Part shown: one piece after another, positions 1 to 11,934 of the stretch
Numbering within the stretch: position 1 is the stretch's first letter
Layout: every line of letters starts with the position of its first letter
From: Hirundichthys speculiger
Lineage: Eukaryota > Chordata > Actinopteri > Beloniformes > Exocoetidae
Reading direction: 5' to 3'
Assembly (NCBI GenBank): GCA_018398805.1
Contig: JAGFBZ010001543.1
Span: 1,074,307-1,138,306, forward strand
DNA length: 64,000 bases
Notes under the pieces: model-generated
What the model was told of the DNA's origin: nothing
The model's input: the letters and a program-made list of their open reading frames with translations, nothing else
Database searches by the model: none
Translations under genes and position numbers: made by a program

Positions 1-193
1 TGTCTGCAGGAGGAGCTATTCTGGAGATGTCCAACCAGAATAATGCCTTTGGGCTGACCCAACACACACTGGAGAGCTTGTGCCTTCTGGCTGGCCAGAA
101 AACACTTTGGTATCCTCCCAGAAAAGCTTGAGGAGGTGGCTGTGGAGAGGGAGGTCTGGGCTTCTCTGCTTGTATGGATGGATGGATGGTGTG
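1..193 (+). mobile_element. L2-clade LINE, 3' end fragment
   Basis: This is the tail of a non-LTR retrotransposon. The plus strand translates near 118-175 to EKLEEVAVEREVWASLL, which matches the C-terminal end that closes the ORF2 protein of fish L2-type LINEs. It is followed by the usual ATGG tandem tail at about 173-190. The 5' part lies outside the window or was lost by 5' truncation. No functional protein remains. Confidence 0.75.
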
Positions 194-210
194 CATATGT
201 GATAGTGCAT

Positions 211-2247
211 ATTAGGTTTTACAGATTAGTATTTATTGCAAGACATTAGGATAATATAATATTTCATCCTAAATTAGTACAGCCCAACAAACTTTGTGTT
301 GCTGCCATTAAAGTCAAAAGGAGCTAATATTTTCCATGAAATGGTTAAATGTCTCACTTTCATAATCTGATATGCTCTTTATGTTCTACTGGAAATATAA
401 AATATTTGCAAATCGTTACATTCTGTTTTTATTTACATTTTACACAGTGTTCAAATTTTATGGGAATTGGGCTTGTATCTATTGAAGCAAAAGTTGATAT
501 GAAATGTTTTACTTGTATCATGACTGATATTTCATAACCTTTGCATAACATTGTAATTGTCTATTAACCTATTATGTCTTAAAGCGACATGTGTGTGCTT
601 TAATCAGCCGGTTCTGGAGTGATGCTTGCAAACATGCAAACTTTTTCTTTTTAACCATTTTTTGCATTTGGATTTTTTCTTTATTTTTATTCTTATTTTT
701 ATTTCTTTCAAAGCATGAATCATTTTTCTTTCCAAACAGCCCTGGCCTTAATCATCGAATGATTTTTTTTCTTTTTTTTTGAAGCAAAGCAGTATATTTT
801 ATCCCAAAGCATAAGGCACACCAAAATCACAATTAGCTCCAAATCACGGTGAGACATTATTCACAAATGACCACACACACCTACTCAGTTTAATAGCCTT
901 CATGCCACACAGACAAATGCGCAGACACCTCATGCTCCACCCCCTTGATTGTTTCTTCAGGCCTGTTGCTGTGTCCACTGAGTCAGTCAGTTTGTCCACC
1001 CAAACTGCTTAATATAACTACCCACCGGAGCCAGAGGAATCTGCGAGCAGAATTCCAAAGCTGTGTCATCCGACAGCCATCCTGCTCCTCTTGACTGGGA
1101 ACTATCCTGGGAATGCCCCCTCCTGCTGTGTTGCGCACATCCAAGTCCTGTTCCTGTAAATTCCAGCAGGCTAAGCAGGCTTTGATGCTCAATGTGCCTG
1201 GGAATGCCAGTGTGTATATGCCTGTATATGTGTGGTGTGTGCATTTCTGTGTGAACGCTGACAGGCAACCAGCGCAGGTATTGATCTGCAGCCATTCCAA
1301 CTGGAGCCCAAAGGGCAGACTGTATCATCTGTCAGTCACTGAGAAGGGCATTACAACCATACTGATCCTAGATCACTAATCCCACTCAGAGACAGTGAGG
1401 GAGAGAGAAAAATCAGGGGGTGGAAAAGGCTTATCATGAGAGAAGACCGCGAAATGAGACTGAAACCTAAAATATGAAGAATGAAAGATAAGATAAAGTG
1501 TGCCTTAATCAGCATGTTATTAGACTACTTATTCTGCTTTAAGATTGTCAAAGCAGCTCTCCGCTCTCCATTCAGTCCCCAAAATATTTTTTTGATTAAG
1601 ACAAACAGTTCTTCTGACCTTTCCACCTCCATGACCACCCACGTACTATGTCCCCTTCTTTGTCTTTGTCTTCCAGCAACTCTCTCCACACCTCAGTGAT
1701 AGCACAATCGCCTACCTCTGAGACAGCAAACAATACTGACACACATCAGCTAAATTAGACTCATACATAACCAGTCACGTATATGCCCTACACTCAGAGG
1801 CACACTGCCCAAGGGTCAAATAATAAATCACAATTAAGAGTGGAACATATCACAGCCCTTCTCATAATGACAGAGACACGACTTCAAAGTTTACAATATC
1901 TAAGATAAAGTTGCAAAATATTTTATTCTTTGCTCTCTCTGCTTTTTTCTGTGTGTTTTTATGTAAGAGATAAACACTGGAGTTTTAAAGACAAAATCCA
2001 AGGTCATCACAAATAGTCTTGCATGACTCCACTCAGATTGATAATTCAGTTATTCCAAATTTTCTAAATTTGTTCCCATCACACATTAAACGAGCAGTTG
2101 GGTCTCTGTACACATCAAATGTTACATGAATGTAAGAGTGTGGGAGTTCTGATAATAGATCGACAAAGGCTAATCTGTGGTGTTTATCTTGTTATCCCAG
2201 CTAATGGATGGATCTGTTATTTACTCACAGACAATGTGCTTTTTGTG
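211..2247. other. AT-rich non-coding DNA, no supported feature
   Basis: No gene or recognisable transposon is seen here. There are short T-rich runs near 640-790 and a GT-rich patch near 1210-1245. Open frames of 60-113 codons occur on both strands but have no domain-like pattern. Conserved regulatory elements cannot be judged without alignment to other fish. Confidence 0.5.
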
Positions 2248-2884
2248 CTGGGCTATGAGGTGCCGTGAGGGACATTATTCTGAATTAGCATTCACACACA
2301 CATATGAAACCGAACTCTCTCATATACTATACTGAAAACCTTACACACATACAGGTGAAATCTTACACACACACATACAAGTGGAAATTTATTCACTCAC
2401 ATACACTTGTGAAATCCTCTCATACATACATATGAAATCCTCTCATACATACATGTAAAATCCTTTTATACATACCACTGAAATTTCCAGTTATATGTGT
2501 GAGAGGAAATTTCAGTTGAAATGGAAATTGGTTGGTTAGTGAAGTAGCGCACCTTCAGAATACAGGTAACGGCGGGGAATTTGCGATGTCATGTCAGCAG
2601 CCAAAAACCAGTCTGACTAAAGCGTAGGACTTAATTAATAGTATACTGGCTCCAGCAGAGACCACCCGCACACTCGGAAAATGTTTCAACTAGAAAAAGA
2701 AGGAGGATCGAAAGAATACGCATCGTTTCTAGAAGGTCTGATCGTATCTAATTGCTGTCGGTGGTGATGGGAGAGGAGATGAAAAGCGATTGTCCAGTAT
2801 CCATATTTGGAGCCACAGTGGTCGTTAGGAGCCCAGTTGTAACATTTCCGAGTGTGCGGATGGTCTCTGCTGAAGCAAGTATAC

Positions 2885-3058
2885 GAGTGGTCCCCAACCT
2901 TTTTTTGTACCACAGACCAGTTTAATGTCAGGCAATATTTTCATGTACCGGTCAGTAAAATGTGCTGCAGATAATAAAACGATATGACCAGCATAAAACT
3001 GGTATTTTTTATCTATTATCATAACCATAAATCCTCTGTATATTCATGTGCAACTTTA
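2885..3058. mobile_element. hAT-like non-autonomous fragment
   Basis: The stretch begins GTGGTCCCCAACC and continues with alternating ACCGG and ACCAG motifs and TTTAATGTCAG, a pattern I recognise from a common teleost hAT-type short transposon. It replaces the part of the right arm of the palindromic host that is present in copy 2. No second end or target duplication could be found, so it is treated as truncated. Confidence 0.5.
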
Positions 3059-3263
3059 TTAGAAATTTCAACAGAAATTTCCTCTCAGGCGTACAACTGA
3101 AATCCTCTCACACATATAACTGGAAATTTCAGTGGTATGCATAAAAGGATTTTACATGTATGTATGAGAGGATTTTACAAGTGTATGTGAGTGAATACAT
3201 TTCCAGTTGTATGTATGAGAGGATTTCACATGTATGTGTGTAAGGTTTTCAGTATATTACGTG

Positions 3264-5001
3264 CCATCAAGAGACTGAGCAACAACAAGGCCCCCGGACC
3301 AGATGGAATTCCAGCTGAAATCCTCAAGCAGGGTGGAACAACTCTCCTTAGCCACATCCACAGCCTCCTTGGTAAAATCTGGGAGAAGGAGGAAATCCCA
3401 GCTGAACTCAGGGATGCCTTGATAGTCACCATCTACAAGAAGGGTGATAAGGCGGACTGTAGTAACTACAGAGGCATCTCCCTGTTGTCCACAACAGGAA
3501 AAATACTGGCCCGTATCTTGGCCAACCGATTGCTGCCACTGTCAGAAGAGATCCTCCCAGAGTCGCAGTGCGGCTTTCGTCCTGCTAGGGGAACCTCAGA
3601 CATGGTTTTTGTAGCACGTCAACTGCAGGAAAAATGTCGCGAACAACACCTACCACTGTACATGGCCTTCATTGACCTCACAAAGGCCTTTGACTCCGTG
3701 AACAGAACTGCTCTCTGGGGTGCCCTCTCCAAGATCGGATGCCCAGAAAAGTATCTAAAGATCTTGCGTCTGTTGCACGATGACATGACCGCAATTGTGG
3801 TTGGAAATGGCGTCTCTGAACCAACCCCCTTCAATGTCACTACTGGTGTAAAGCAGGGTTGTATCATTGCACCAACCCTGTTTGCCATTTTCATCTCAGC
3901 CATCCTCCATCTCACCAGCCAGAACCTACCTGAGGGTGTCAAGATCACGTATAGGACAGATGGTGGGCTCTTCAACCTGAACAGGTTTAGGGCAAAGGGC
4001 AAGATTCTAAGCTCTTCCATCACAGAGCTTCAGTACGCAGATGACAATGCTCTAGTTGCTCATTCTGAGGCTGACCTCCAGAACATCTTAGATGCTTTTG
4101 CCAGAGCATACCGACTCCTGGGACTTGATATCAACATCAAGAAAACTCAGATCCTGTACCAACCAGCTCCTGACACCCCCCTCCCCCAACCCCCCACAAT
4201 CTATGTGGGAGACAAAATCTTAGAAAAATAGATCAATTTGCCTACCTTGGCAGTCTTCTTTCCACAAGAACTGTCATTGATGCCGAGATACACCATCGCA
4301 TAGGGTGTGCCAGCGCAGCTTTTGCTAGGCTGAGGAAGAGGGTGTTTGAGAATCGGGACATCCATGTCAAGATCAAACTACTTGTCTACCAAGCAGTAGT
4401 TCTGCCCACTCTGCTCTATGGGGCTGATAGCTGGACCATCTACAGCAGACATCTGAAGGCCCTGGAGCAGTACCATCAGCGATGTCTCAGAAAGATCCTC
4501 AGGATCGGCTGGGAGGACAGGCGGACTAACATCAGTGTCCTGAAGGAAGCCAGCATCCCCAGCATCACCACAACCATCATCCGCCACCAGCTGCGATGGA
4601 CAGGTCATGTTGTACGCATGCCTGACAATCGCCTTCCAAAGCAAATGCTGTACGGACAGCTGAAGGAGGGAAAACGTACCCAAGGAGGGCAGAAGAAGCG
4701 ATACAAGGACAACATCAAAAGCCACCTGAAGAAATGCCGCTTCAACCTCAACACCTGGGAGGAGGTTGCTCTCCGGAGAGACATGTGGAGCAGGATGGTC
4801 CATGAAGGCACATCACAGCTGGAGAAGGATATCCACTGTGCCGCGGAAACCAAGAGGCAACAAAGAAAGGAGAGATCTGCCACCAAAACCGCTCTCCGCA
4901 CCACCACCACTACCCAGCCAAGTTGTCATATATGCCCCCACTGCGCAAGAGACTGTGGATCAAGGATCGGCCTTCACAGCCACCTGAAGACCCACAGATG
5001 A
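3264..5001 (+). pseudogene. LINE ORF2: reverse transcriptase and C-terminal zinc finger, one frameshift
   Basis: This is the C-terminal part of a LINE polymerase that would copy its own RNA into the target site. It opens in the fingers region (NNKAPGPDGIPAEILK), followed by GFRPARGTSD, the palm aspartate motif AFIDLTKAFDSVNR and the catalytic YADD at 4034-4045. A stop at 4229-4231 follows a run of A residues. The reading continues in another frame (FAYLGSLLST), as expected for loss of one A. The second part (4342-5001) has LLYGADSW and LRWTGHVVRMPDNRLPKQ. It ends with a CCHH finger, CPHCARDCGSRIGLHSHLKTH. The methionine frames upstream of 3264 come from the host transposon arm. The near-intact frame suggests a fairly young insertion. 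Confidence 0.9.
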
Positions 5002-5059
5002 CCAGACTTACCGACAGGAGGACAATCATACTCGTTTCGAGTGATCGCCGATGATGATG
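3264..5059 (+). mobile_element. 5'-truncated LINE inserted in the palindromic element
   Basis: A 1.8-kb LINE copy is flanked by the 10-bp direct repeat ATATTACGTG at 3254-3263 and 5060-5069. The host sequence of copy 2 runs straight across this point (AGTATAATATGTGAGAGAG), so the insertion is well defined. The 3' end is a short GATGATGATG tail, with no poly(A). The truncation begins within the reverse transcriptase domain, so the endonuclease is missing. The clade is not assigned. Confidence 0.9.
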
Positions 5060-5133
5060 ATATTACGTGAGAGAGTCATGTGTATGTAAATGCAAATTCA
5101 GAATAATGTCCCTCACGGCACCTCATACTGGGC

Positions 5134-8024
5134 AATGATGAAGAACATTGATTAAGGTCAAATTAAGGTATTGTTGATTAAATTTTCACTACTAAGGTAT
5201 AGTTTATCAATTATTAGTGAGTTCTGGTGAGGCAATAATGAAACTTAACAAAACACTTGACTGGACAATCGGACAGAGGGTGCAAGTGGATTTAATCTCC
5301 AGTTTGTATACAAAATTGAGAGGTCAATTACTCACACCACAGAACGAAGGATGATCATAAATTACAAATTGTCAGTAGGAAACAGTTCGTCTTAAGCATC
5401 ACGAACAAAACATGGAGTCCTTGTGATGAGTTTGTCTTAGAGACCTGATGGAGCCAGAATGATTGAACAAAGCCATGGCCCTCAACAGACCAGAATCTAG
5501 GGGAACTGTCATGGACATATGAATCCAGCATTACACAATAAGGCCCCAAAACGCAGTTCTAATATTACAGTCCCTGCTTTTTGTTTTTGCACCCCATTTT
5601 CTTTGCATATATGAAAAGCTTGTCTAGATCACAGCAGTAGAGCACGCCGTCCCCACTATGTGTATGAGTTTGCAGCTCAGAGTGGAATCAGTTGATTGGT
5701 TGGTTAAAATGATTAAAGTGATTAAGTTTGGAGTTTGAATTTTGAATTTTAGTATATTTTAGATTGCCAGATTCCGAAAATAAGGGGAACAGCCAAAGAT
5801 CCCCTGGAGGCTAACTACTCTAGACTACAGCCTAACCCCATCGGGAAGACACAATGCCTACCTAACTGGACGACTGAATGACCAGTTCTCAATCACCAGA
5901 AACACCCACAGCTGCATCCCCCAGTCGACCGTCGGGCAAGGTCAGAAAAGGTTTCCAATCGTGTAAAGAAGCATCACTGGTTTTAGCACCACGTGATGCA
6001 AGCATGGAATCCCACAGGAAAACAAAAGGAAGAAACCACAAAATTCAAAGAGAATAAATCTTGATTGGAGTAAATGCCACCAAAACACAACATGATCGCA
6101 GCAGGCCTCACCTACAACAGACAGACGCCCCCCCTCCCCGCACCCAGGGAGGAGCTGGTCTAAAACCAAGCGTTCAGCAGGCCCACGACGTGCAGGACCT
6201 GAACTCCAACGCAGAACGCCTGAAGTTCTTCCAATTAATATTATATTTTTAATATGCATTTTTCAAATTCCACCTTTTTCTAACTTGGGGTTGTAAACTC
6301 ATTAGTCGGCATTTGAGAATTCTGCCCTGGATGCCACACAAACTGGTGTCTTTGTATCACAGAAATATGTGCACAAGAAGGGACCTGCTTCAAAAGAAGT
6401 GCTCTTCACAGTGTTGCAGAGCCAAGCTCCTAAGCTCCTAAGCAGAGATAACAGATCAGTTAACTCCACCAACCGCATAAAAAGATGAATTAACTATGTG
6501 CAGTATTCCATGCCCGTTTTGCCTTAACATATGGGAAATGTTTAGACTATATACATCTGTGGTTTCTATAAATGTAAATGTGTGACTGGGACTCACAAAC
6601 AGATTCAAACACATTTTGATAAAACTATTAGAACTATTGAAAGATGATATTCCGCATTTACTGCCACTCGAAAATAAAACAGAGTGATAACTGGTATTCA
6701 TTCATTGCTTCTGAATTTATCAAGACCCGTTGTGCATCACAGAGCAAATTTCAGCAAAGCATATTTGCATTGCTTTAGTGTTCTCTAAAACCAGCAGGGG
6801 GTTATTTTAAGAGTTATGCATGAGCCAGTATTTCCATGTTTTAGTTATAATTTATTCTGTAATGGATAATTCTGAACTGTGACTCAGTTGAATCCTACTG
6901 TACACATCCCTCCACTCTCAATGCGACAACTGAAGGTGTGTATCCTGCATGCTTATAATCACATGAAGGTTTAAATTATGTTCTTTTAATTTCTTTCATC
7001 AATCACTTAATCCCAATCTTTAATGCATGCCCTGTTTGTTAAAATTAATTATCTAATTAACTAACATGAAAATGTCCCCATGTATCTGCAAGTGAATCTA
7101 CCAGAATCAGTTGCTTTGTAAAAGTGATAAAATGTTACTTTCACATTTTACATTCTGCGTTATTGAATCAAAACTAACTCTTGGTGAAATAAAGACTTTG
7201 AAGAATGAGAGTCTTTTTGCAAGAGCTTTGTTAAGTATCAAGCAGTCGACAAAGATGAGACAGATAGTCTTATTTGTCATGCTCAGTACTGATTGAAAAG
7301 CACGTTACAGCATATTACTTTAAACTCATCCAGGGTCTTGGGAAAACACGTTGTTCCCGTTTAAATAAAACAATGTGAAATAAAAGTATACTCCTTAAAT
7401 CCCTTAGTGTGACAATTTATCTAGTTTTACAAAGCTGTTGATTTAAAAAAAAAAAAAAGAAGTTTAAATGAATACATGTGTTAGTTGAACAAAAAGGAAG
7501 TTCTTAAAATGCAGATTTATTCATGTATTTATTCATTTCCAAGAATTTTAGATGCAGTCTTGCATTGGTCTGAATCTCAAGGACCACTCTACAAGTTTTA
7601 GAATCTGAACGAAGCACATGCTTAAAATGAGGTCATTTAAATTTGAATTGCAAAAAATTCATTCATTCACATTTAGCATTTATTCTGTGTCCCTTAGCAA
7701 AGAAATATCTCAATGTATAATCTATCTTGTCTTTTTTTTTTAGCCAGGTATCTCCATGGATCCTCATGAGACACTGTTGCTATTGCATCTCACACTAAAT
7801 GAAAAAGCCTTCCACCCCCTTAAAATACTGTCCTGCAAAGCCACAGAATCAGAGGAAAAAAAAACAAAAAACATTCTATGATCCTAAATCCTTCAAAAAA
7901 AAAAAAAAAAACTCTTGTAGACTGTCACCTGTTATCTCCTGCTGTAATATTGATTATTGATGGTTCACCAGACCCTGTGCATTCTGCTAAAGTGTTCATC
8001 TTTTGACATTTTTACATCTTACAT
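5134..8024. other. Non-coding DNA, no supported feature
   Basis: AT-rich sequence with only scattered short open frames and no recognised repeat over 2.9 kb. A slightly GC-richer patch lies at about 6085-6210. An A run lies at 7445-7458 and another at 7897-7912. Confidence 0.5.
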
Positions 8025-8145
8025 GCTTGCGTGGGTTTCTTCAGGTACTCTGGCTCCCTCCCACAGTCCAAAGACATCCATGTTAGGCTAATTGGTGACT
8101 CTAAATTGCCTGTAGGAGTGATTGTGAGCGTGACACGGGTTTCCC
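8025..8145 (+). repeat. Teleost L2-tailed short interspersed repeat, fragment
   Basis: The sequence CTCCCACAGTCCAAAGACAT followed by GGCTAATTGGTGACTCTAAATT is the core of a short repeat found throughout teleost genomes, believed to be mobilised by L2-type LINEs. The forward orientation is kept. The rest of the unit, including the usual tail, is missing. Confidence 0.8.
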
Positions 8146-8584
8146 TTGTGAAAGAGATTATTGATCTCAATGGTTATTAGATCATAAAAGACTGATTAAT
8201 TTGAAAAATTAACTTGCAGTGAAATATTCATGGACAGAGGAATCCATCAACTCAGGAGTGCAAGATATAAAAAAGTACGTATAGGAATATCAACAATAGA
8301 AATTTGACTATATACATGTACAGATCAGGATCTGAGTGCGTGTGCTTGAATGACAAAATGAGCATGAATCAAGGGAGTATGAGTATTAATATTGCACAGG
8401 TGCTAAGAAAGATTTTGCACAGATGATAACATATACTAAATGATGAGTTTAACACAGATGATAGTTACCCACAAACCTATTAAAGTGGTATAACGATAAC
8501 AGCACACAACAACATGCTGTGTGTGACAGATATGAGTGCAGTGCAGCATTTTAACAGTTTTGTTGAGTTAAAAAGCCTTATAGC

Positions 8585-8940
8585 CTAGTGGTTAAAAACT
8601 GTATTTTAGTGTGAGCTTTCAGGCTCCTGTACTGTCTGCTCAATCGTATCAGGCGGGATAATCTGTGTGCTGGTCCTTAATAATGCCGCATGAGCTCCAC
8701 AGACACCGGCTGTGTTGAATGTCCTGGATGGAGGCGAGACTGCTTCCAGTGATGTTCTGTGCCGACTGGACTACTAACTGTGGTGTTATCCAGCTGTGGC
8801 TGGAGCATTTCCCAATCCACACTGTGATGCAGCCTGTTAGCAGGCTCTTAGTGGTGCACCTGTAAAAGTTGGTGAGGATGCTGGTGTTCACGCCAAACTT
8901 CCTCAGTCTCCTCAAGAAAAACAGTTGTCAGGGAGCTTTT
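8585..8940 (-). pseudogene. LINE ORF2 C-terminal fragment
   Basis: The minus strand from about 8915 reads MRRLRKFGVNTSILTNFYRC and then LLTGCITVWIGKCSSHSW. This is the region after the polymerase palm in several fish LINEs, with the pattern LRRLRxFGV, NFYRCTxxSxLTxCITxWxG. It is followed by a degraded stretch toward 8590. About 90 residues remain and both ends are truncated. The clade (L2, CR1 or Rex1) is not decided. Confidence 0.7.
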
Positions 8941-9678
8941 CTGACCACAGTGTCTCTGTGTAGTGTTATTTTGTAGTCTTTGTTACTCAGTGTACTATAT
9001 TGCAGTATTTTAGCAGGGCATGTTTGTGTGTGGAGGGGAAGTGGAGTTTCTGGATTGTGTCCATGTGACATGATTGGGCAGTTGGCCCAGCATGGAGCCG
9101 CTGTCTTCAGTGGTTTCTGAGTATGTGTGATTCAGAGTGGTGTTTAATGGTCATGGCTGCAAGGGTGAGGATTAATAGGAGATTTCAACCCAATGAGCCA
9201 GAGATTATTATTTATTTTTTTAATTTTTTTTCCCTGTAGGAAGTGCTCTTTGTCAATCCCTAATGACACATGTGCTTATGTGTGCCTCCTGGTATATACA
9301 GGAGCATGATAATCCATCCTGTACATGATTCATGAGAGTCTTCTGTAATTTGTAGCTTTGGGCCAGGATCCATCAAAAGCTTCACTCAGTTTTCATTTTA
9401 CTCATTGTTTTCTTTCCTTTTTTCCACTGTGAAACCTTTCCCCATACTAATCCTTTGACAATGGAACAATATTCCTGTATGTATCGTTGCAGTAGTGTAA
9501 GATGAGCTGCATCTCCATTGTATATCTAAATGTAACATTCAGTTTAACCAACACAGTGGCAATGATTCTTTTCATGGAATGGTATCCTGGAGAGAATGTC
9601 CGTGCCGCTGTGATTTGATACGGCTGAATAAAAAAAAAAAAAAAAAACTGATCCTGTCCATGATATCTGTTCCTGGAT

Positions 9679-9681
9679 TTG

Positions 9682-9724
<43 letters not shown>
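9679..9724. repeat. (TG)n microsatellite
   Basis: About 46 bases of alternating TG with two TGCG interruptions. It is preceded at 9630-9647 by an A run. Confidence 0.95.
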
Positions 9725-10189
9725 GGCGGGAGGTAGATTTTAGGATATCCTGTTGTGAATCTCAGGTCTGTATAAAGCCCATAGAGACAGACAGATGGGT
9801 TGTATTTAGTGATGCTGTTGAATATCATTACCATTAATGCCAAGGATCAACGGAGATCAGAGACCATCTAACAATATGGAGCAAAAAAAAAAAAAAAAAA
9901 ATCTGTAGCAAAAAGAGGCTGGCCTGATTCCTGTTAAATTGTTTCATTTACTTACAGTCAGAAATCATTGTTGTGGGCTGAGGCAAAACTGAACTGCTAT
10001 TCTGCTGTTTCCATATCAGCATTGACTCTATTGCTTGACAGCAATAATTTTATTGGTTGGCTCTGCAAATAATCACATCCCAAAGCCAAGTTCAGCAGGT
10101 TTATTTAATTCACATTGTGTGTTATCTGGGCTTGGTGGTTAGTCTCTATTGTGAAAAGGCCAGTGGTTATGATACAATGAAAAGATATG

Positions 10190-10330
10190 TACAACCCCCA
10201 ATTTAAAAAAAAAAAAAATTGAAAGCAATGGAAAATACAAATAAGAAAATAATGCAGTGACCCTTAAACTTTCTTTGACTTTTGTTTTGTCTGTAGACAA
10301 AATTATACCAAGATATTTTGTGGTTTTTTT
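10190..10330. repeat. Degenerate teleost interspersed repeat
   Basis: GTACAACCCCCAATTT followed by an A run and then AATAAGAAAATAATGCAGTGA resembles the start of a very common fish repeat (ACAACCCCAATTCCAAAAAAG, then AATGCAATGATTTGC). Divergence is high and the second end was not found. Confidence 0.3.
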
Positions 10331-10712
10331 TTTTTTCTCTTTTTCTTTATTTAGAATGGCTGCTGAGAATAGTATGGATGGTACTTTCCCTCTTTGTTCT
10401 GGAGCAAAATGTTGCCCATATCTTCCAGAAAATATCTGGAATACAAAATTGTCTGACCACAATCACACAGTTTCCATGGCATTATTCTCCTCCTGTCATA
10501 GATAACATACAGCTCAGGTTTTTGTACAATAAAGCTTTAAATGGCATTTGTGAATGTAGCTGTTTAATCTACTGTTTCACAAAGGTTTTGCAAAGTTATC
10601 CCTTGCACATGAGGACATGAAGTTATATTAGTGACTGATAAATAATACAGCACCAAATAATTGCTTGTTATGTGAAGATAGTGATGTATTGATGTTCTTA
10701 CCATAGCACTTT

Positions 10713-11175
10713 GGGCCCAATCTTCCACCAGATCTCCTAAAGCCATTATTAAGGGATAGCGGGTAGCGGGAGGCGCGTTCCCCCGCAAAGAACGCAATCT
10801 TCCACCTTGCTAAACCCGCTATCACTCCTGCGCTATATTATGTATAGGAGTGGTTAGGGTGTTTCCACCTGTTAAACCAATCAGTGCGTCAGTAGCCATT
10901 ACCTTTAAGAGCAGGTTGTGCTACCCGCAAACCACTATGGAGTGACTTTTCATCCAGATCGGAGCAACTATCGTGCGCAGCTCATCTGGGACTCTGCTGT
11001 AGAGCTGACTCCTCTTCCTTCCTCTTCCTCCTCTGCACTGATATATACATAAAAATATTTTACACAGACAATTCCTATCGGCTACCTGAAAGACCCAGAT
11101 AGTCGGTGTGCTCCCAATAAACACGCTCTGGTCGTCTATTGTTTAACTGTTGAGCAAGCCATTTAAGACAATCTC
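10713..11175. mobile_element. GGGCCC-ended element, copy A (truncated)
   Basis: The copy starts GGGCCCAATCTTCCACC at 10713. It shares with the copy at 41960 the modules AAGGGATAGCGGGTAGCGGG, TAGGAGTGGTTAGGG, TTCATCCAGATCGGAGCA and CCTATCGGCTACCTGAAAG. It ends near 11175 at the part found in reverse orientation in copy B (34890-34950). The other terminus is absent. No transposase frame is seen. Confidence 0.75.
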
Positions 11176-11641
11176 TATAAACCCTATAACCCTATAAATG
11201 GGTTCTTCTTTATTGGGATCCCTGGAGACCAGAATTGCGTTAATATTACCATTATTTCACACAATTATCAAGATGGTCTTAAATATAACTATTGGAAAAG
11301 AAGATATAGTAAGGTTCTTGTGGAAAAAATTAATGATAATAATAATACATTTTCTTTTAAAGCATCTTTCAAGGCACACAAGGATAAAAACACAATAAAA
11401 TAAATAAAAACAACACAGGAAGAACACAACATTAAAATGAGAGTCAGGTTACAGATTGGATGTCATTTTGAACAGATAAGTTTTGAGTCTGGATTTGAAC
11501 TGGGGTAGAGAGTCCATACTGCGGATGTCAGGTGGGAATAAGTTCCCGAGTTGGGAAGCAGAGCAACTGAAAGCTCGACCCCTCATGGTGCTTAAACATG
11601 CGGAAGGGGGGTGACAGTGCAAGTCAAATGAGATAAATTCC

Positions 11642-11661
11642 AGGGGGGGGGGGGGGGGGGT
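11642..11661. repeat. Poly(G) run
   Basis: About 18 consecutive G residues inside the LINE relic. It is unusual in length and likely to be unstable or miscalled. Confidence 0.9.
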
Positions 11662-11934
11662 CTTTGAGGATTTTAAAGGTGATTCTGAAACTTGCCGGGA
11701 GCCAGTGGAGCTGCTAGAGAACAGGGTTGATATGGTGAAAGGAGGGGGTTCTGGTGATGTGCTGAGTTCTGGACTCGTTGAAGTTTATGGAGGTATTTGT
11801 GGAGGACACCAAAGAGAAGTGAGACAGATCAAGATGATAGGTGACAAGGCTGTGGACCAGGATGGCAGTGGTGTGAGGGGTGAAAGAGGGGTGGAGGAGA
11901 TTAATGTTACGCAGATGAAAATATGCAGCCCGGG

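Larger units (their letters stand above)
2254..5127. mobile_element. Palindromic (foldback) DNA transposon, copy 1, with nested insertions
   Basis: The ends are inverted repeats starting TATGAGGTGCCGTGAGGG at 2254 and ending with the complement at 5127. The six bases CTGGGC flank the element directly at 2248-2253 and 5128-5133, which is the target duplication. The arms carry many short direct and inverted modules built on ACTGGAAATTTCAGTTG. The right arm has been rebuilt by a hAT-like fragment (about 2885-3058) and by a LINE (3264-5059). The sister copy at 44493-45432 shows the uninterrupted layout. No transposase is visible, so it is non-autonomous. The superfamily is not assigned; Dada elements also give 6-7 bp duplications, but that link is only a possibility. 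Confidence 0.85.

Noticed and set aside
2280..2480. Regularly spaced short repeats resembling a CRISPR array
   Set aside because: The repeats are CA-rich modules of the palindromic transposon, unevenly spaced and without unique spacers; the genome is a vertebrate's.
3191..3263. The apparent N-terminus of the LINE polymerase frame
   Set aside because: It is the arm of the palindromic host element read through; the target duplication places the LINE start at 3264, and the frame start is GTG.
10257..10620. Two overlapping plus frames (82 and 100 codons) as a host exon
   Set aside because: They run in different registers over T-rich sequence and a degenerate repeat, and no conserved domain or convincing splice arrangement is visible.
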